A stretch of 64,000 bases of DNA, from contig ML133389.1 of NCBI GenBank assembly GCA_003864495.1, positions 806,001 through 870,000 of the forward strand, in the 5' to 3' direction. Position numbers and translations under genes: made by a program. The DNA comes from Nemopilema nomurai (Eukaryota; Cnidaria; Scyphozoa; Rhizostomeae; Rhizostomatidae). The notes under the pieces were generated by a model that was not told the DNA's origin, did no database searches, and saw only the letters and a list, made by a program, of their open reading frames with translations. How positions within the stretch are numbered: position 1 is the first letter of the stretch; each line of letters begins with the position of its first letter. This document shows, one piece after another, positions 46,655 to 58,193 of the stretch.

Positions 46655-49600
46655 CTAAAAAAGAGCGGAGTTTATAAGCAATTAAAATTTTTATCACTTT
46701 CAAAAAACTTTTGATATCTATTAATCACACTGGTGCCGATTTTATAAGTAATAACGCCGATTTTATGTGTGGGCAGTTGGTACAAAAAATACTTCGTAAG
46801 AATAAGTTACTGAAGATATGAAGTTAAAACATCCAAAACAGTTGGATTTAAAAATCTACCAATGAGTACTAAAATCATACAACTGTCCTAGATTTTCATT
46901 TGATAAAATAGGCTCGCAATGTTATTCTAAGTTTGACTTTCATCTTCTCGCAAAAATGCATTGTACGCATATTGCCACTGCGGAGTATCCACGAAGAGAT
47001 TCAAGCACTAATTTCTAAATGTATTTGCTAAAAGAAGATGGAAATGTGTCACGTATTGTATGGGGCTTGTTCTGTTTTTGGTCATTCTGCATTGCTCTTC
47101 AAGGTTAAAATAAATGATGCACAAGAATTTTTAAAAGTATTCGTGAATATGTTTATGTATCAAAGCAAAAGCAGAAGTAGTTCTTATCGGAGCTTTTAAC
47201 ATGAGAAGGATTCCATGACTTTTTCTGTGGAGCTTGTCTACAATTTCTGCGAAAAGTAGTTGGAACACCGTGAGATTTTTTGGATTTTGCGTCCCCCGTT
47301 CTATTTCCGTCTCTGCTTGGTAGCTGCAACTCCCTTGCCCCCTTAAACAATGTTGCATCTTTAGAGTAAGGTCATAGGTACATGTGAATACTTCAAAACC
47401 CAGAACCTTGACCAAACTTAGGGTTATCGAGGGTGGTGATTTCAATGCCGTTGACGAAATTTCTTAAATTTCATTTGAGACTTGTCATCTACCATCTACT
47501 CAAATAGCCACATTCGCTGAATAATCTGGATTGCTAAACAACCAATAGATGACTCAAAACTATTCTTAGCTGTGTTAAAAGGAAATGTTTGCAAATTTAG
47601 ATCCATGTGGAGGAGTTAAGGAAAACCTGGAAGCATAGCTACAATAATGTTTCGTTGAGAAATATCATCTGAAACGAGAGTCTACGCTTGTTATTTGCAA
47701 GCAAGAGGCTCTTTATCATATCCTAAAATTGCTAATAAAAAAGGAAAATATTGCCGAAAAATGTTCTCCACATTTATAAAGATGGATTTAAGAAAAGGAC
47801 CACAAGAAGATAACAGGCCGAGCACCAGTTATGAGCAGCAGAGAAGAAGCGATTCATAAGAATATTCTGGGAATGAAGGAGTCAAAATGCAAACGGAACT
47901 GTTCTTGATGTAGCTCAAGAATGCAAAAAAGCCCGTCAGTTATCGAGCTCTAGTATGAGTAATGAATGAGAACAGGTGTAGGTATATAAAACAACGAAAG
48001 CAGGTTAACTTTGTACCAAAGGCAAAGGGAAAAGACAAGATTTCGCTCGAAAAGCAATAAATATATTTGATCGACAATTCTGTAGTGAAGACGTTTTTCC
48101 ATATCTAGATCATCTGACATAAATCCAATTGAAAATATTTTCAGCAATATCAATAATAACTTGACAAAAGATCGAAAAGTGAAGATCAAGAAATAAAGAT
48201 CGAAAAAAAGAGAGCTTCGTTGAGTTGAGGACAAGGTTGACGACTCCGTTAGCTCACGATTCCTCTCCCATTGATCGAACGATAGCAACGATGCACGATC
48301 GTCTGAAAGTATTCGCTGCAAACGGAGGGCATCTGACAAAGTATTGACTGCTTTATCCTATTCTAGTGATAAAAGACACTATTTCATATAATTCATATTT
48401 ACAACACTAGTTTCACAACGTTTATGAGGGTTATGGTACGATCATTGGTGTTAGAAGTATGGATGATACTGTGAAATTGTAATCGAATGATATATAAGGT
48501 TGCCAGTTTAATGTAACGGATCAGAAAGTTTAGCAACCATTTAAAGTATCGAATTAGACACTTTTATTAATCGAACTCAGTGCCTAATAAGCAAATTGCT
48601 GTCGTTTCGAATAAAATCCTGTGTACAACGTTAATCATCATACAATCAATCAAAATAGCTCTTACCATGTGTCTTTGATAGAAAAACTTTCCAAACCTTT
48701 GCCAGTTGCGTTACACTCACAAAATCTAGAAAATGACACACTTCATATGTTATTGAGCTCTAATGATCACAACCAGAGACTTGAATGCAACTTAAAGCAG
48801 GACAAACTACAAAAACAGAGGCGTAGCCAGAATGGGGAGATGTTATAGGGTTAAATACGTCCTATAACTTTCGAGTAATTCACAGAGTGAGAGATGGAAA
48901 GAAACGTGCTACTCGGTATAAGATTAGCGACAGACTGATTATTAACAACAATAACAACTATACAATATACATGGGGGAGTTAAACGAGTAAAAAAGTATG
49001 AGAGAATCTGGGAAATTTTTTTACGGCCACGCTGTTTAGAATGCTGGAAAGTGACCTTGACATTTTGACTATACAAAAGACCTATGCTTACATCCAATTT
49101 TCTACCATCTCCGCAAAGCCTATGGTTAACTCTTTTTGGTAGACTACCGGAAACAGGTAGGAAGATTTTCAAAAACATGTTTTCTTTTCCTGTTCCTGTT
49201 ATCTTTGTTATCTTATCCCTCCTCCTGAGTTGGTTGCCCCCCCCCCCCCCACTACGCTACTTTGCACTATAGAACTGAATATTGCTTACATTCGTGGAAT
49301 AGAGAGCGTGATATTACTACGACGTTTTTCACGGTAGATGCGATTTGAGTTAAAGTGGGATAAGTGAAGCTGAACAAGGAACGCGTTGGCGTTTTCCCAA
49401 AAATTTAGAACTACGTACTTTCGTTAAAAAGTTTAACGAAAAAAATTCCAGTGATTAAATTTGTGGTGTTGTAAATTTTTCCTAGAGTAACCCCTGCACT
49501 TGGTAGCACTCTATGTTGCGTCTGATACCGTAAGCATTCCATAACCCTTTTTCATGTGTAACTATATATACATGCAGTACTTTTTCAATTTTCAGGCCAT

Positions 49601-50113
49601 CTCGGACATGTGACTCCAAGGTACGTGGGCCTATTTTGAAATCCCGGATAGTCGAAATATACGAATATGCCATTCACACATGTATTATACTGTTTCGGAA
49701 ACTAAAGGCCCAGCATAAATGGAATGTTTTTTGGGTATTGCTCCTCCATCTGTGTTTATTTTTCATGCAAATAACTTTTCACTTACAATTTTTACTGCTT
49801 GTTTCTACCAACCACTTCTTCAATTTATTGGAACAAAATGATAAATGGATTCATATAGAAACAAGGATAGCAGAGCCAGGATCCCCGCAATAAATTTCAA
49901 GATGTATTTATCAGTTTCGTCACAAATTATACTAAAATAAGCAAGGGAACACAGTTGGAAAAGACCGAATTACTTATTATGAAAAAGCAAAAAAATGCAC
50001 TCCATACATTTCCAACAATGCTCAAAATTTCTCATAATGTTTTTCATTTTAATCAAAGCTCGGATAAGCGATTGGTCGGATACTTGAATAGGTTCCATAT
50101 ATTGCACCGTTTA
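46655..50113. other. Presumed first intron of gene 4, left part
   Basis: Next to the exon, 46655-46990 matches 18830-19090 of gene 1 in inverse and then the region upstream of gene 5. It includes a frameshifted copy of the extra exon of gene 5 (about 46900-47010). A family A-like end (AAAGTAGTTGGAACACCG) lies at 47258-47275. From 48305 to 48960 the DNA is duplicated at 62641-63375. A run of C near 49240 beside ACTACGCTACT and GGCGTAGCCAG at 48822 may be the two ends of another MITE. No other gene is recognised. Confidence 0.45.
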
Positions 50114-50526
50114 TACACGCTTTTTATAAGGAACCTACCTCAAGGCCTAGTTCCATTTAAGTTCCTTATTCGTAGACCTCAAATCATCAGATTTTAGTAC
50201 CAAAAGTTCCTTAAAAGTTTCTTAAGTTCTCACTTTCGATGTTTTGACTACAACAAGCTTTAACACTTAATGGAGAGAGGGGCGAGACAGCATATGCGGA
50301 AACTACTCAATGAAGCACTTGACACACGAATAGCAAACAATCTATGCGAGTATTGGCTGCAAATAAATGGCACCGGCTTTTTAGCTCTTGATGCTTGCAG
50401 TTGAAAAAAATTTTCAAATCGAAAAGTTCCTTAGGGATTTCGTTTTTAGTAGTATAAGTTCTTTATATATTTCGGCCTTCTACATGTAAGTTCTTTACAA
50501 AATGGTTCCTTATAAAAAAGCGTGTA
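50114..50526. mobile_element. MITE family B, copy 2
   Basis: Ends TACACGC and GCGTGTA are inverted (followed by TTTTTATAAGGAACC), with TA at both borders. It is closely related to copies at 926 and 51722. The related sequence at 63775-63810 lacks the element and has a single TA, so it is the empty site. Confidence 0.85.
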
Positions 50527-50762
50527 GTTATATTGCAAACATTAGGAAATAACACGGTAATTAAGACCAGCCATACAAGGAACTTGCACCATAGTCATAA
50601 GAGAATGATAGTCTGGAAACTGACAAAAGCCTATTGTTCTAGCTCTTTGTCTTCCGTCTTCTAGTTCCCGTCGCGAACTACATTCGCCCACAGCCTGGTT
50701 TCAACCATGAAATCATAAAAGAGCTTTGCCGTAAAACAAAGAATTTTTCTGAGAAAATAAAA

Positions 50763-51119
50763 TACCATAAATCCTCGAATTAGCCCCCTGGGGGCTTATT
50801 TATTTTTGTTATTCTTGGATGGGGGCTTATTCGAAGAGGGCTTATAAAATTTTTGAAACATGCCACACAAAAATATAATTTTTTGAAATTTCTTTCTTTT
50901 CATAATATAAAAATAGCCTAAGTATAAAGTAACATTTGATTAAATTATCAACAAAAATATATATTTTTGTTGTAATTCACTATAATGCCAAAGGAAACCT
51001 CAGGAATAAAAAATCAACAAATCGAGGGGGGCTTATTAAAACTTTGTAGTTCTAGGGTCGGGGCTTATTCGAGGGAGGGCTTTTTCGAGGAGGGGGAGGC
51101 AATTTTAAAATTTACGGTA
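50763..51119. mobile_element. MITE family C, copy 2
   Basis: TACCATAAATCCTCGAATTAG at the left and AAATTTACGGTA at the right are inverted. It splits the P-element frame between KTKNFSEKIKY and VAISFDEM, with TA on both sides. The right terminal repeat has mutated (TTTTAAAATTT instead of TTCGAGGATTT). Confidence 0.8.
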
Positions 51120-51721
51120 TGTGGCCATCTCCTTCGACGAAATGAGAATACAGCAAGAATTGGTTTGGGATAAACACACAGGGGACCTCATAGGATTTGT
51201 TGACCTTGGTGACAAAAAGCTAAATGTTGCGACACTGGAAGGACCAAAAAGGGATATTAGTTCACCTTACTATATTTCGAAAACGAGACAAAATCTTTCA
51301 GCTTCGATAATTGCATTCCTTTATGATAATTGTTCTCTCGTCGTCACTTCGTCTTCGTCGTCTCTAAATAACACAGTTGCTATTACGGCTTCTGTGCAAT
51401 TTTGTTCGAAAAGAGCTCAATTGAAATTCTCGTTAGTCGATCGAGCAGCAATGGTGTCCCAACTATTGATCGGGGCTGAAAATCGACCACACCAGTTGGC
51501 ACCTTTAAGATCTTCAAACACCAAAGTGTTAACTAAAATATCTGTAATTATGGTCCACCGGAAGCTGCTGCAACTGCCAAATTTTGCTCAATGATGGACC
51601 AGTTCTTTGATTGCATGTGCAAAATAAAAGAGAACATCCAGTGAAACAGAAGGCATTCCTGAAACCTTACAGAACAACTGATGATATATGGTTTGACTGG
51701 CCCATCAAGTCCTTCCTGGTG

Positions 51722-52123
51722 TACACGCTTTTTTATAAGGAACCTATCACAAGGCCTAGTTCCATAAGTTCTTATTCGTAGATCTCAAGTCGTCAGGTTT
51801 TAGAACTAAAAGTTCCTTAGAAGTTCCATAATTTTCATTGGACATCAATAAGTCTTAACACTTAATAGAGAGAGGGGCGAGACAGCATATGCGAAAACTA
51901 CTCAATGAAGCACTTGACACACGAATAGCAAACAATCTATGCGAGTATTGGCTGCAAATTAATGGAACTGGCTTTTTAGTTCTTGATGCTTGTAGTTATT
52001 AAAGATTTTCAAATCGAAACGTTCCTTAGGGATTTCGTTTTTAGTAGTATAAGTTCTTTATATATTTCGGCCTTCTACATGTAGGTTCCTTATAAAATGG
52101 TTCCTTATAAAAAAAAGCTTGTA
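51722..52123. mobile_element. MITE family B, copy 3
   Basis: Ends TACACGCTTTTTTATAAGG and TTATAAAAAAAAGCTTGTA. It is inserted in the P-element relic. On either side is the same 34-bp host segment (GGTTTGACTGGCCCATCAAG and GGTTTGACTAGCTCATCAAC), far longer than a TA duplication. Confidence 0.8.
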
Positions 52124-52570
52124 CGGTTTGACTAGCTCATCAACTCCTTCCTGGTGTATTTCATTGAATGAAAAAAGTCCATCCAGGAACGTAAAGGAAG
52201 TTTTATTGACAAGGAGAGTACAATTATGTTTATCTCCTCTCAAACTATGAAGGTTTGAAAGTCACATGTCATTCTCTGGTTGAATGCAGTCAGTACTTGT
52301 TACGCAATGGAGTTGATTATGTCCTTTCAGAGCGTTTTTCGCAAAATGCACTTGAGAATTACTTTGGCCAACAAAGAAGCTTAGGCAGGTGCAAAACACC
52401 CCACATTAAAAGATTTTGGATACATTGACAATTCAATCCGGAATCAGCTAGCAGTCACGCCTATTGCTGGGAATTTTGGGGGTGTCAAATATGGCCAAAT
52501 AGCGAATTTGAATAAGATTGATGAAACACCAGTTCCTTCACGTGAGAAAAAGAGGTTCAAAGAGGCTTAA

Positions 52571-53113
52571 ACTTTTTGAACATATATATGTTTTCTAGTA
52601 ACTGTGCAGTGACATGAAATTACATCTATTGATACTGAAACTAATTCCTAACCTAGCTATATACTTTCAAACATTGTGTTTCAGTAAATATTTTATGTAT
52701 ATTGTAGTGAAGGTTTGTCGTATATTTTAGTTGAACTAATGTTTGTTCAGAGGCTTTCATGAAATGGACTAAACCAGTTAGATCATAGGATATTTCCAAA
52801 TAAAAGAACAAATTAATTTTTCCCTTTGCTTAATGAAAAAAACATTTTTCCATATGAAATTTCATATTAAACACCATATTAAAACAACATAACATAGTCA
52901 AAATACACTTGGGGCCTTGCAATTTCCTCATTTCTATTCTCTTAAATTATTTACCAATGGTTTTATTCAACACACTTTTTCCAGAAAACACTTTTCATCA
53001 ACTAACAAAGTATTAAGTACAAAAAAGTATCAAAATTAATTAAAGGAAGTATGCTACACATGTCTCTGGAACTCTTATGCAGTGTTTTTTAATAATCAAA
53101 TTACCTTGGAGGA
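52571..53113. other. No recognisable feature
   Basis: AT-rich spacer between two transposase relics of opposite orientation. Confidence 0.4.
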
Positions 53114-54230
53114 TCAGAGCTTTGACTGGACTGTTTTAGCTTCTTCCGTTGTGCCTTCCTTTTTTGTTTTCTTAATAGATTTCAAGTTCTTCTCTTTTGC
53201 ATCTTTGGCGTAAGAAAACATTCGAACACGTAGATATAAAGTCAATATGTATTCAAACAGGTTGAATGCAATTTCCTTTTCACTGTAATATCCCCATTTT
53301 GGTACAATGTTTTGAAAATACTTTGGATGGTACAATTTCTTTATAAGGCAAGAGATCAATTCATTTTTGTTCATGTTCTTGTTAATACCAGATGTTTGCT
53401 TACGAAAATATATTTCGGTTACTTGAAAAATTTGAGCAACATCTTGGTTCACTTTCCAGAGGCCACCACGATCTTTTAAAGATACAAATGTGTACCTTGC
53501 ATTATCTGCCAATTTGTCTTTACATTTAGCAGACAAAAGAATAGTCATATATGTCTGGTTTAAATCACTTTTTTCAAAGACTGGCTATTACGCAGGCGCC
53601 TATAAAGTGTTCCAAAGACATATCCACTGAGGAACACTAAGGCATCTTCTTCTCTCGGTGAAAGAGTAAACTGGTTTCAGCAATCCATCCTTTACATTGC
53701 AGTTTGTCAAATATGCCAGAATGCTGTTAGCTAATTCCGTCCCTAAGAGTAGGGATGATTCAGTGGAAGGACTGTCAAAAAGGGCTCTTTTTCAACAAGC
53801 TTACCATGCACCAATATTGATTGTGCTACTGTGATTTTGTATCCATTGAATTCCTCTTGAATTGAAATTGGATAACATTCATCTTTTGAAAGTTTGATTG
53901 CACAGTTTTCAATAAGCGTTTTTAGGCGTAGCGGATGTAGTGACCAAGGGTCGAAAGAAGCTTCATCTGTTGGTATTTTCTTGCTGTGCTTCATTGTCTC
54001 ATGGCACTTAAGTCTCTCTCTGACTGGCATACTTTTTGGCATACACTGCATTTGAAGTTTGATTTTTCTTTTGAGAATTCTACCCTCAGATAAAAGAAAA
54101 CCAAAATTTAAAACTAATGTCAATTAGCAAAGGAACTATAAATAAAATGTAATAGGCCAAAAACTTACTGCTGTTCCTGTTATAAATACAGACATGTTAT
54201 TTTGAAGCTTTGAAAACATCTTATCCTTTA
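53114..54230 (-). pseudogene. Second THAP/P-like transposase relic
   Basis: On the - strand an upper part (54123-53743: KRKIKLQMQCMPKS, then FDPWSLHPLRLKTLIENC) continues, after frame changes at 53743-53549, through EEDALVFLSGYVFGTLYRRL. It ends in a lower part (53548-53114: LKDRGGLWKVNQDV, QIFQVTEIYFRKQT, and a basic end RMFSYAKDAKEKNLKS). The 'SGYV...LRN', 'RGGLWKV' and 'RVRMFSYAKD' signatures recur in cnidarian THAP-linked transposase proteins I remember. At least two frameshifts or stops separate the parts. It could also be a spliced gene, but the break inside SGYVFGTLYRRLRNS reads as decay. Confidence 0.5.
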
Positions 54231-54936
54231 CTGGTTTCTTGGCAAATCAAACATCCCACAAGAAAGCGCATGAATAGTTAGGCCGTCCCAGACTGGAAAC
54301 TTTGCTGATATAATCAAATGTGAATGTGACCGCGCCAATAATCTTTCTGTACCACAGCAACAAATCAAAGACCCATAACAAAAGATTTGCAAAAATGGGG
54401 GCCCGTCGCCCTGATCAATTTTTTGCAGCCGCTCAAAAATTTTATGAAATCTTGACGAGGGCGCGCAGTTCAGGAGATTTTTTGTCACCTTGTCCGCGCA
54501 CATTACAAACTTTCCAGTCGCCGTACCTCTCCCTGGCGAATTCGGACAATCCGGAGAGGATCATCCGATTAGCCACATGTCATACACGTCAAGGATTTTT
54601 TTGACTGCATCAACGCACCACAGATCGGTAAGGGTCAGTGATCGCTCTGCTGAACATATGACATCTAGCAAAACATGGTACCTTTCCGGATTGTCCAATT
54701 TCGCCCCCCTCCCTTTCATCTGCGTCCCATGAAAACAACAAAGTTGGAAGAATGGCCGAAAAATGACATGTAAAAACATATACCTTACCTCGGCAAGAAG
54801 AGAATCAACATCAGACTGAAAATTGGAGTCATTAGTAAGTTAATCTTCTTCCAACAAATAGAGAATCAATACCATCAATGTACCATTCGCCATCTTGAGT
54901 GTGCACTTTCTCCGCGCTGCGTTGCATAATTCAAGT
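54231..54936. other. Unrecognised, possible upstream part of the transposase relic
   Basis: Frames on the - strand (54503-54228 and 54779-54561) look mutually continuous after frameshifts (RERYGDWKVCN, then KIIGAVTFTFDY). They may be the N-terminal half of the element at 53114-54230. I cannot name a domain. Confidence 0.3.
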
Positions 54937-55338
54937 TACCATAAATCCTCGAATTAGCCCCCTGGAAGCTTATTTATTTTTGATATTTTTGGATGGGGGC
55001 TTATTCAAGGGAGGCTTATTCGAGGGACGGGGGGGGGGTCAAAAACAAAATCTTCTGGAACTCGCTGTACATAGTGAAGGAGACATTATTTAAAAGACCT
55101 CGTATATTTCAGTTAGAATTTCTTTATGAACATTTGATTAATTATTAACAAAAATATAAATTTTTGTGGTAATTTCACTAAAATGCCAAAGGCCACCTCA
55201 GAGTCGAAAATCCAAACATCTAAGAGGAGCTTATTCGAGGGGGGGGGCTTATTGACAATTTGTTGTTCTATTGTGGGGCTAATTTGAGCGGGAGGGGGCT
55301 TCTTCGAAAAGGGGGGGCCAATTCGAGGATTTACGGTA
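54937..55338. mobile_element. MITE family C, copy 3
   Basis: TACCATAAATCCTCGAATTAG and CAATTCGAGGATTTACGGTA form the inverted ends, with GGGGGCTTATTCGAGGG blocks inside. It is the copy with the best preserved termini. Confidence 0.85.
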
Positions 55339-55378
55339 TCCTGCTCTCACAATCGTTAGAACAATAGCCTTTGTTATA

Positions 55379-56998
55379 GTGTTACAACAGCTTGTTACTT
55401 GCGGAATAAAGGGCAACTTCCTAAAGGACATCTCATCACTCTTTGATAAAGTTAAATCGTGTGTGAGGGGTAATAAAAGCCTGACAGAAGGGTGCCTTTT
55501 AAGCCCAGTCCTCTTTGCTTTATATTTTAATGATCTAAATCACCACATTCAGACATCTTCTCAAGGGGTAATGGTAGATGATATAACTGTTCATTCTCTT
55601 TTGTATGCTAACGATCTTGTTCTACTAGCCAGAGATAGAGACGACCTTTAGTCACAATTAGATGCATTAGACACCTTTTCAAAATCTTTCAAAATGGAAG
55701 CGAACATGGAGAAAACTAAAGTAAGGTTGTTTCAAAAGCAGACATCCCGTGCTTAATCTATCAAAAGTAAAACTTGGAAGATAGGTGATAAAGAAGTTAC
55801 AGAATGTGGCTCTTATAGACATTTAGGTGTTACAATAATATCAAACAGGTCTTTTTCTGAACACATTGATAAAATATAAGAGAAAGCCCATAAAGCCTAC
55901 TTTCCCCTTATCTCTAAAAGCGAAGAATGGGGTGGTTTCCAACCACATCTTTTTCTTTATTTATTCGATCATACGATTGCTCCTATTCTTAATTTTGCAT
56001 AAAAAATATGGGGTTTCGAGGATTGGATTAAACTAGATGTTCTTCATCTTAAAGCCTGTAAATATGCCATGGGTGTTCGATCAAGTACCACAACAGATGA
56101 CGTCTATGCAAAATTAGGTAGAATAAATATCCAATCTCAAATACACATAAATATTTTAAATTTGTTCGCTCGATTATCATCTCTGGATTCAAAACGCTAC
56201 GCTAGCAAAGCGTTTGCTATGCTTATAAATGATACAGACTATGGCCACTCTAACTGGGTATCCCTTGCCCGCGAACTACAAGTACGATACGAAATACAGC
56301 CTTAAAAAACTCATACAGCTATTAAAACTAAAGCGATAAGTCATTTTAGGTCAAAAGTATTAGAAAGGCTAAATGAACAAATAGCTGTAAACAAAAAATT
56401 AAATTTATACGCCTCTTTTAACAACAGCTTACAAATTGAGCCCTACCTTGACTACATACAAGGTTATACCATTAGAAGCGTATTATCAAAACTAAGGGTC
56501 AGTGAGCATAATCTTCAAATTGAAACTGGACGTTTTAGTAAGAACCAAACTCCAAGAGATGAAAGGTCTTGTAAAAGCCTAAATATTGTCGCAGTTGAAA
56601 ATGAAGTCCATTTCCTCTTATCTTTCTCTCTTTTTAATGAGTAACGACAAAAGGTTTTGGAGAGATATATAGAGTTTTCCAAATACTGCTTCACTGACCG
56701 AATTAAATATGTTTATTTGGCTAATGAGCCAAGAGGATTACTACACAACAAAACTCCTAGCAAAGTTCTCCAAAAAGTTATTTGAGAAAAGATCGAAATT
56801 ACTAAGCGACCCCAGTATTTAAGCGTTTAATATTTTTTCCAATTATTATATCTTATTAATATATTTTGTTCATTATAGAGCCTGCATAACTTTGTAGTTA
56901 AACAATTACTTTCGTTATTTTTCGCAGCTTTAAAAAAACTTATATCGCTGTAGAACTGTAAGCAGGGCCATCCCGGCCTAGATACTTGTATTGTAAAA
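55379..56998 (+). pseudogene. 5'-truncated LINE relic (reverse transcriptase and C-terminal part)
   Basis: It begins inside the reverse transcriptase: LTEGCLLSPVLFALYFNDLN, then LLYANDLVLLARD, where the catalytic YADD has become YAND. It continues through YRHLGVTIISNRSFSEHI, then ACKYAMGVRSSTTTDDV and VHFLLSFSLFNE to about 56820. At least six in-frame stops interrupt it. The end shows TGTATTGTAAAAAAATAG, a likely short A-rich tail. This LINE is of a different lineage from the one at 14.9 kb. It is inactive: both the stops and the Asp to Asn change at the active site would abolish activity. Confidence 0.75.
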
Positions 56999-57645
56999 AA
57001 ATAGTTTCCAGACTATCCCTTTCTTATGACTATGGCTCGATGACAGAGACACCACGTACAACTTGCCATTGTGGAAGGCATAGTGATACTAGCGCCCACG
57101 AAACATGTTTGACAAAACTGTATTAATATTTGTTCTGGCAAGCACAATCAACATGTATCAAACGTTCATATCTTATCCTGCCGCAATAATTTGAAGGTCT
57201 ACAACTTTCTTATTTGGTTGAAATTAACGCCCTTCGGCGACGAACGTTTAGTCTTATAGCCTCATCCTCAATATCCTGCAGTGTGTTACTACTCTACAAC
57301 CATTTGAAGCCAGAATTTTCAAAAATGTTTAAGTTAGAACCTCAGCTTGGATCTGTATATTTTGAGTTTACTTTTCAAGCTTCTCCGCTAAGTGAAAGGG
57401 TTTCAACGGGATCTCAAAACATACGTATGACGATCATTTGAAGCTTTTTGGAAACTCGTTTATAAGCACAGGCAATGTGTTCCAACTTCAAGGTCAGTAT
57501 CTCAACATGGTCTTATTTATCTAATGATCTCATCACAAGCTCGTCTCCACTTTCGGTCAATTGGCGCTGCCAGTTGGAAAGGCTAATGACCTTATGAGAA
57601 CAGGCAGTGAACGATGTTTGCAATTAAACAAGAAAAACAACTTAC
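56999..57645. other. Unrecognised DNA with a duplicated block
   Basis: 57040-57145 (GACAGAGACACCACGTACAAC...) is repeated at 63897-64000. The rest is unrecognised and would lie in the first intron of gene 4. Confidence 0.45.
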
Positions 57646-57721
57646 AATAAAGTACAGTGATGGCAATGATGATGCAGGCCATCCGAAAACCAATTGCAAA
57701 GTTTGTTGGCAATTTCGACAT
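57646..57721 (-). CDS. First coding exon of a glycosyltransferase-like gene (signal anchor), probably gene 4
   Basis: On the - strand, ATG at 57721-57719 opens MSKLPTNFAIGFRMACIIIA, ending ITVLY at a TT|GTAAGT donor (intron begins 57645). The exon is 76 bp, phase 1, and matches the exon at 3721-3796 in length, in the GFR and ITVLY motifs, and in splice donor. The nearest downstream partner on this strand is the exon ending at 45681, implying an intron of about 11 kb that holds the P-element, LINE and MITE relics. The next gene copy on this strand (gene 5) lies upstream of it, so it cannot be the owner. The linkage is inference; the exon is clear. Confidence 0.7.
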
Positions 57722-57772
57722 TGTTCCTCGGAAGGTCCGGTATTTTTAAGGCTGCGTCACACTAAAAGCTAC

Positions 57773-57832
57773 CCTGGGTACCAGACTCACTGTGGGTACC
57801 AGACTCACTGTGGGTACCAGACGCACTTAACT
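57773..57832. repeat. 20-bp tandem repeat, GGGTACCAGACTCACTGT
   Basis: Three units of about 20 bp, each with the palindrome GGTACC. The same motif in inverted form occurs at 62300-62370. Confidence 0.75.
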
Positions 57833-58190
57833 AAAATGATTGCTGCTTTTGGTTGCTTGCTGGAGCTTGAAATTACATTGTGTGTTCATATTGGTTATTT
57901 AATTCATAGCGCGTAGGTGAGCATTGTTTATTTGAATGCCTTTGAATGGCGCGACATTAGAATAGCATGATTGTGAAATTACGGCTTGTGGCCTTAGGGT
58001 CCAAAGGTCAGTCTGCTATCCAAACATAATTGTGGGCGTTACCCGGTTTATTCAAAACTGTTGGGGCCCAGACCCCGTTTGGTGGGACAACACATTCGCT
58101 GAGCGATACGTGCCGATCAACACGGCAGCCCTCAAAGTATGATAATAAACTAATTGATTAAAACAGCATATGTTTAGGTAATTTGAATCG
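57833..58190. other. No recognisable feature
   Basis: Short frames only. Confidence 0.35.
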
Positions 58191-58193
58191 TTA

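Larger units (their letters stand above)
50640..52570 (+). pseudogene. P element / THAP9-like transposase relic with two MITEs inserted
   Basis: Fragments in order: PGFNHEIIKELCRKTKNFSE (about 50690-50755); then, after a family C MITE, ISFDEMRIQQELVWDKHTG and DLIGFVDLGDKKL (51124-51225). This is the RNase H-like catalytic region with its conserved DE(M/I)KI.E.LV.D..TG.L.GF...GD pattern. Later come FDWPIKSFLV (about 51700), a family B MITE, and the C-terminal part LSERFSQNALENYFGQQRS (about 52325-52385) with further matches to about 52550. Frameshifts and stops are present throughout. P-element enzymes cut and paste DNA using GTP (known for Drosophila). It lies within the presumed giant intron of gene 4. 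Confidence 0.75.

Noticed and set aside
45681..46703. Start of gene 4 at 46703 inside the same frame
   Set aside because: The codon there is not ATG, and the frame upstream of 46654 crosses a strong splice acceptor shared with gene 1. The true start lies in a separate exon.
55379..55651. Active reverse transcriptase
   Set aside because: The catalytic motif is YAND instead of YADD, and several stops follow.
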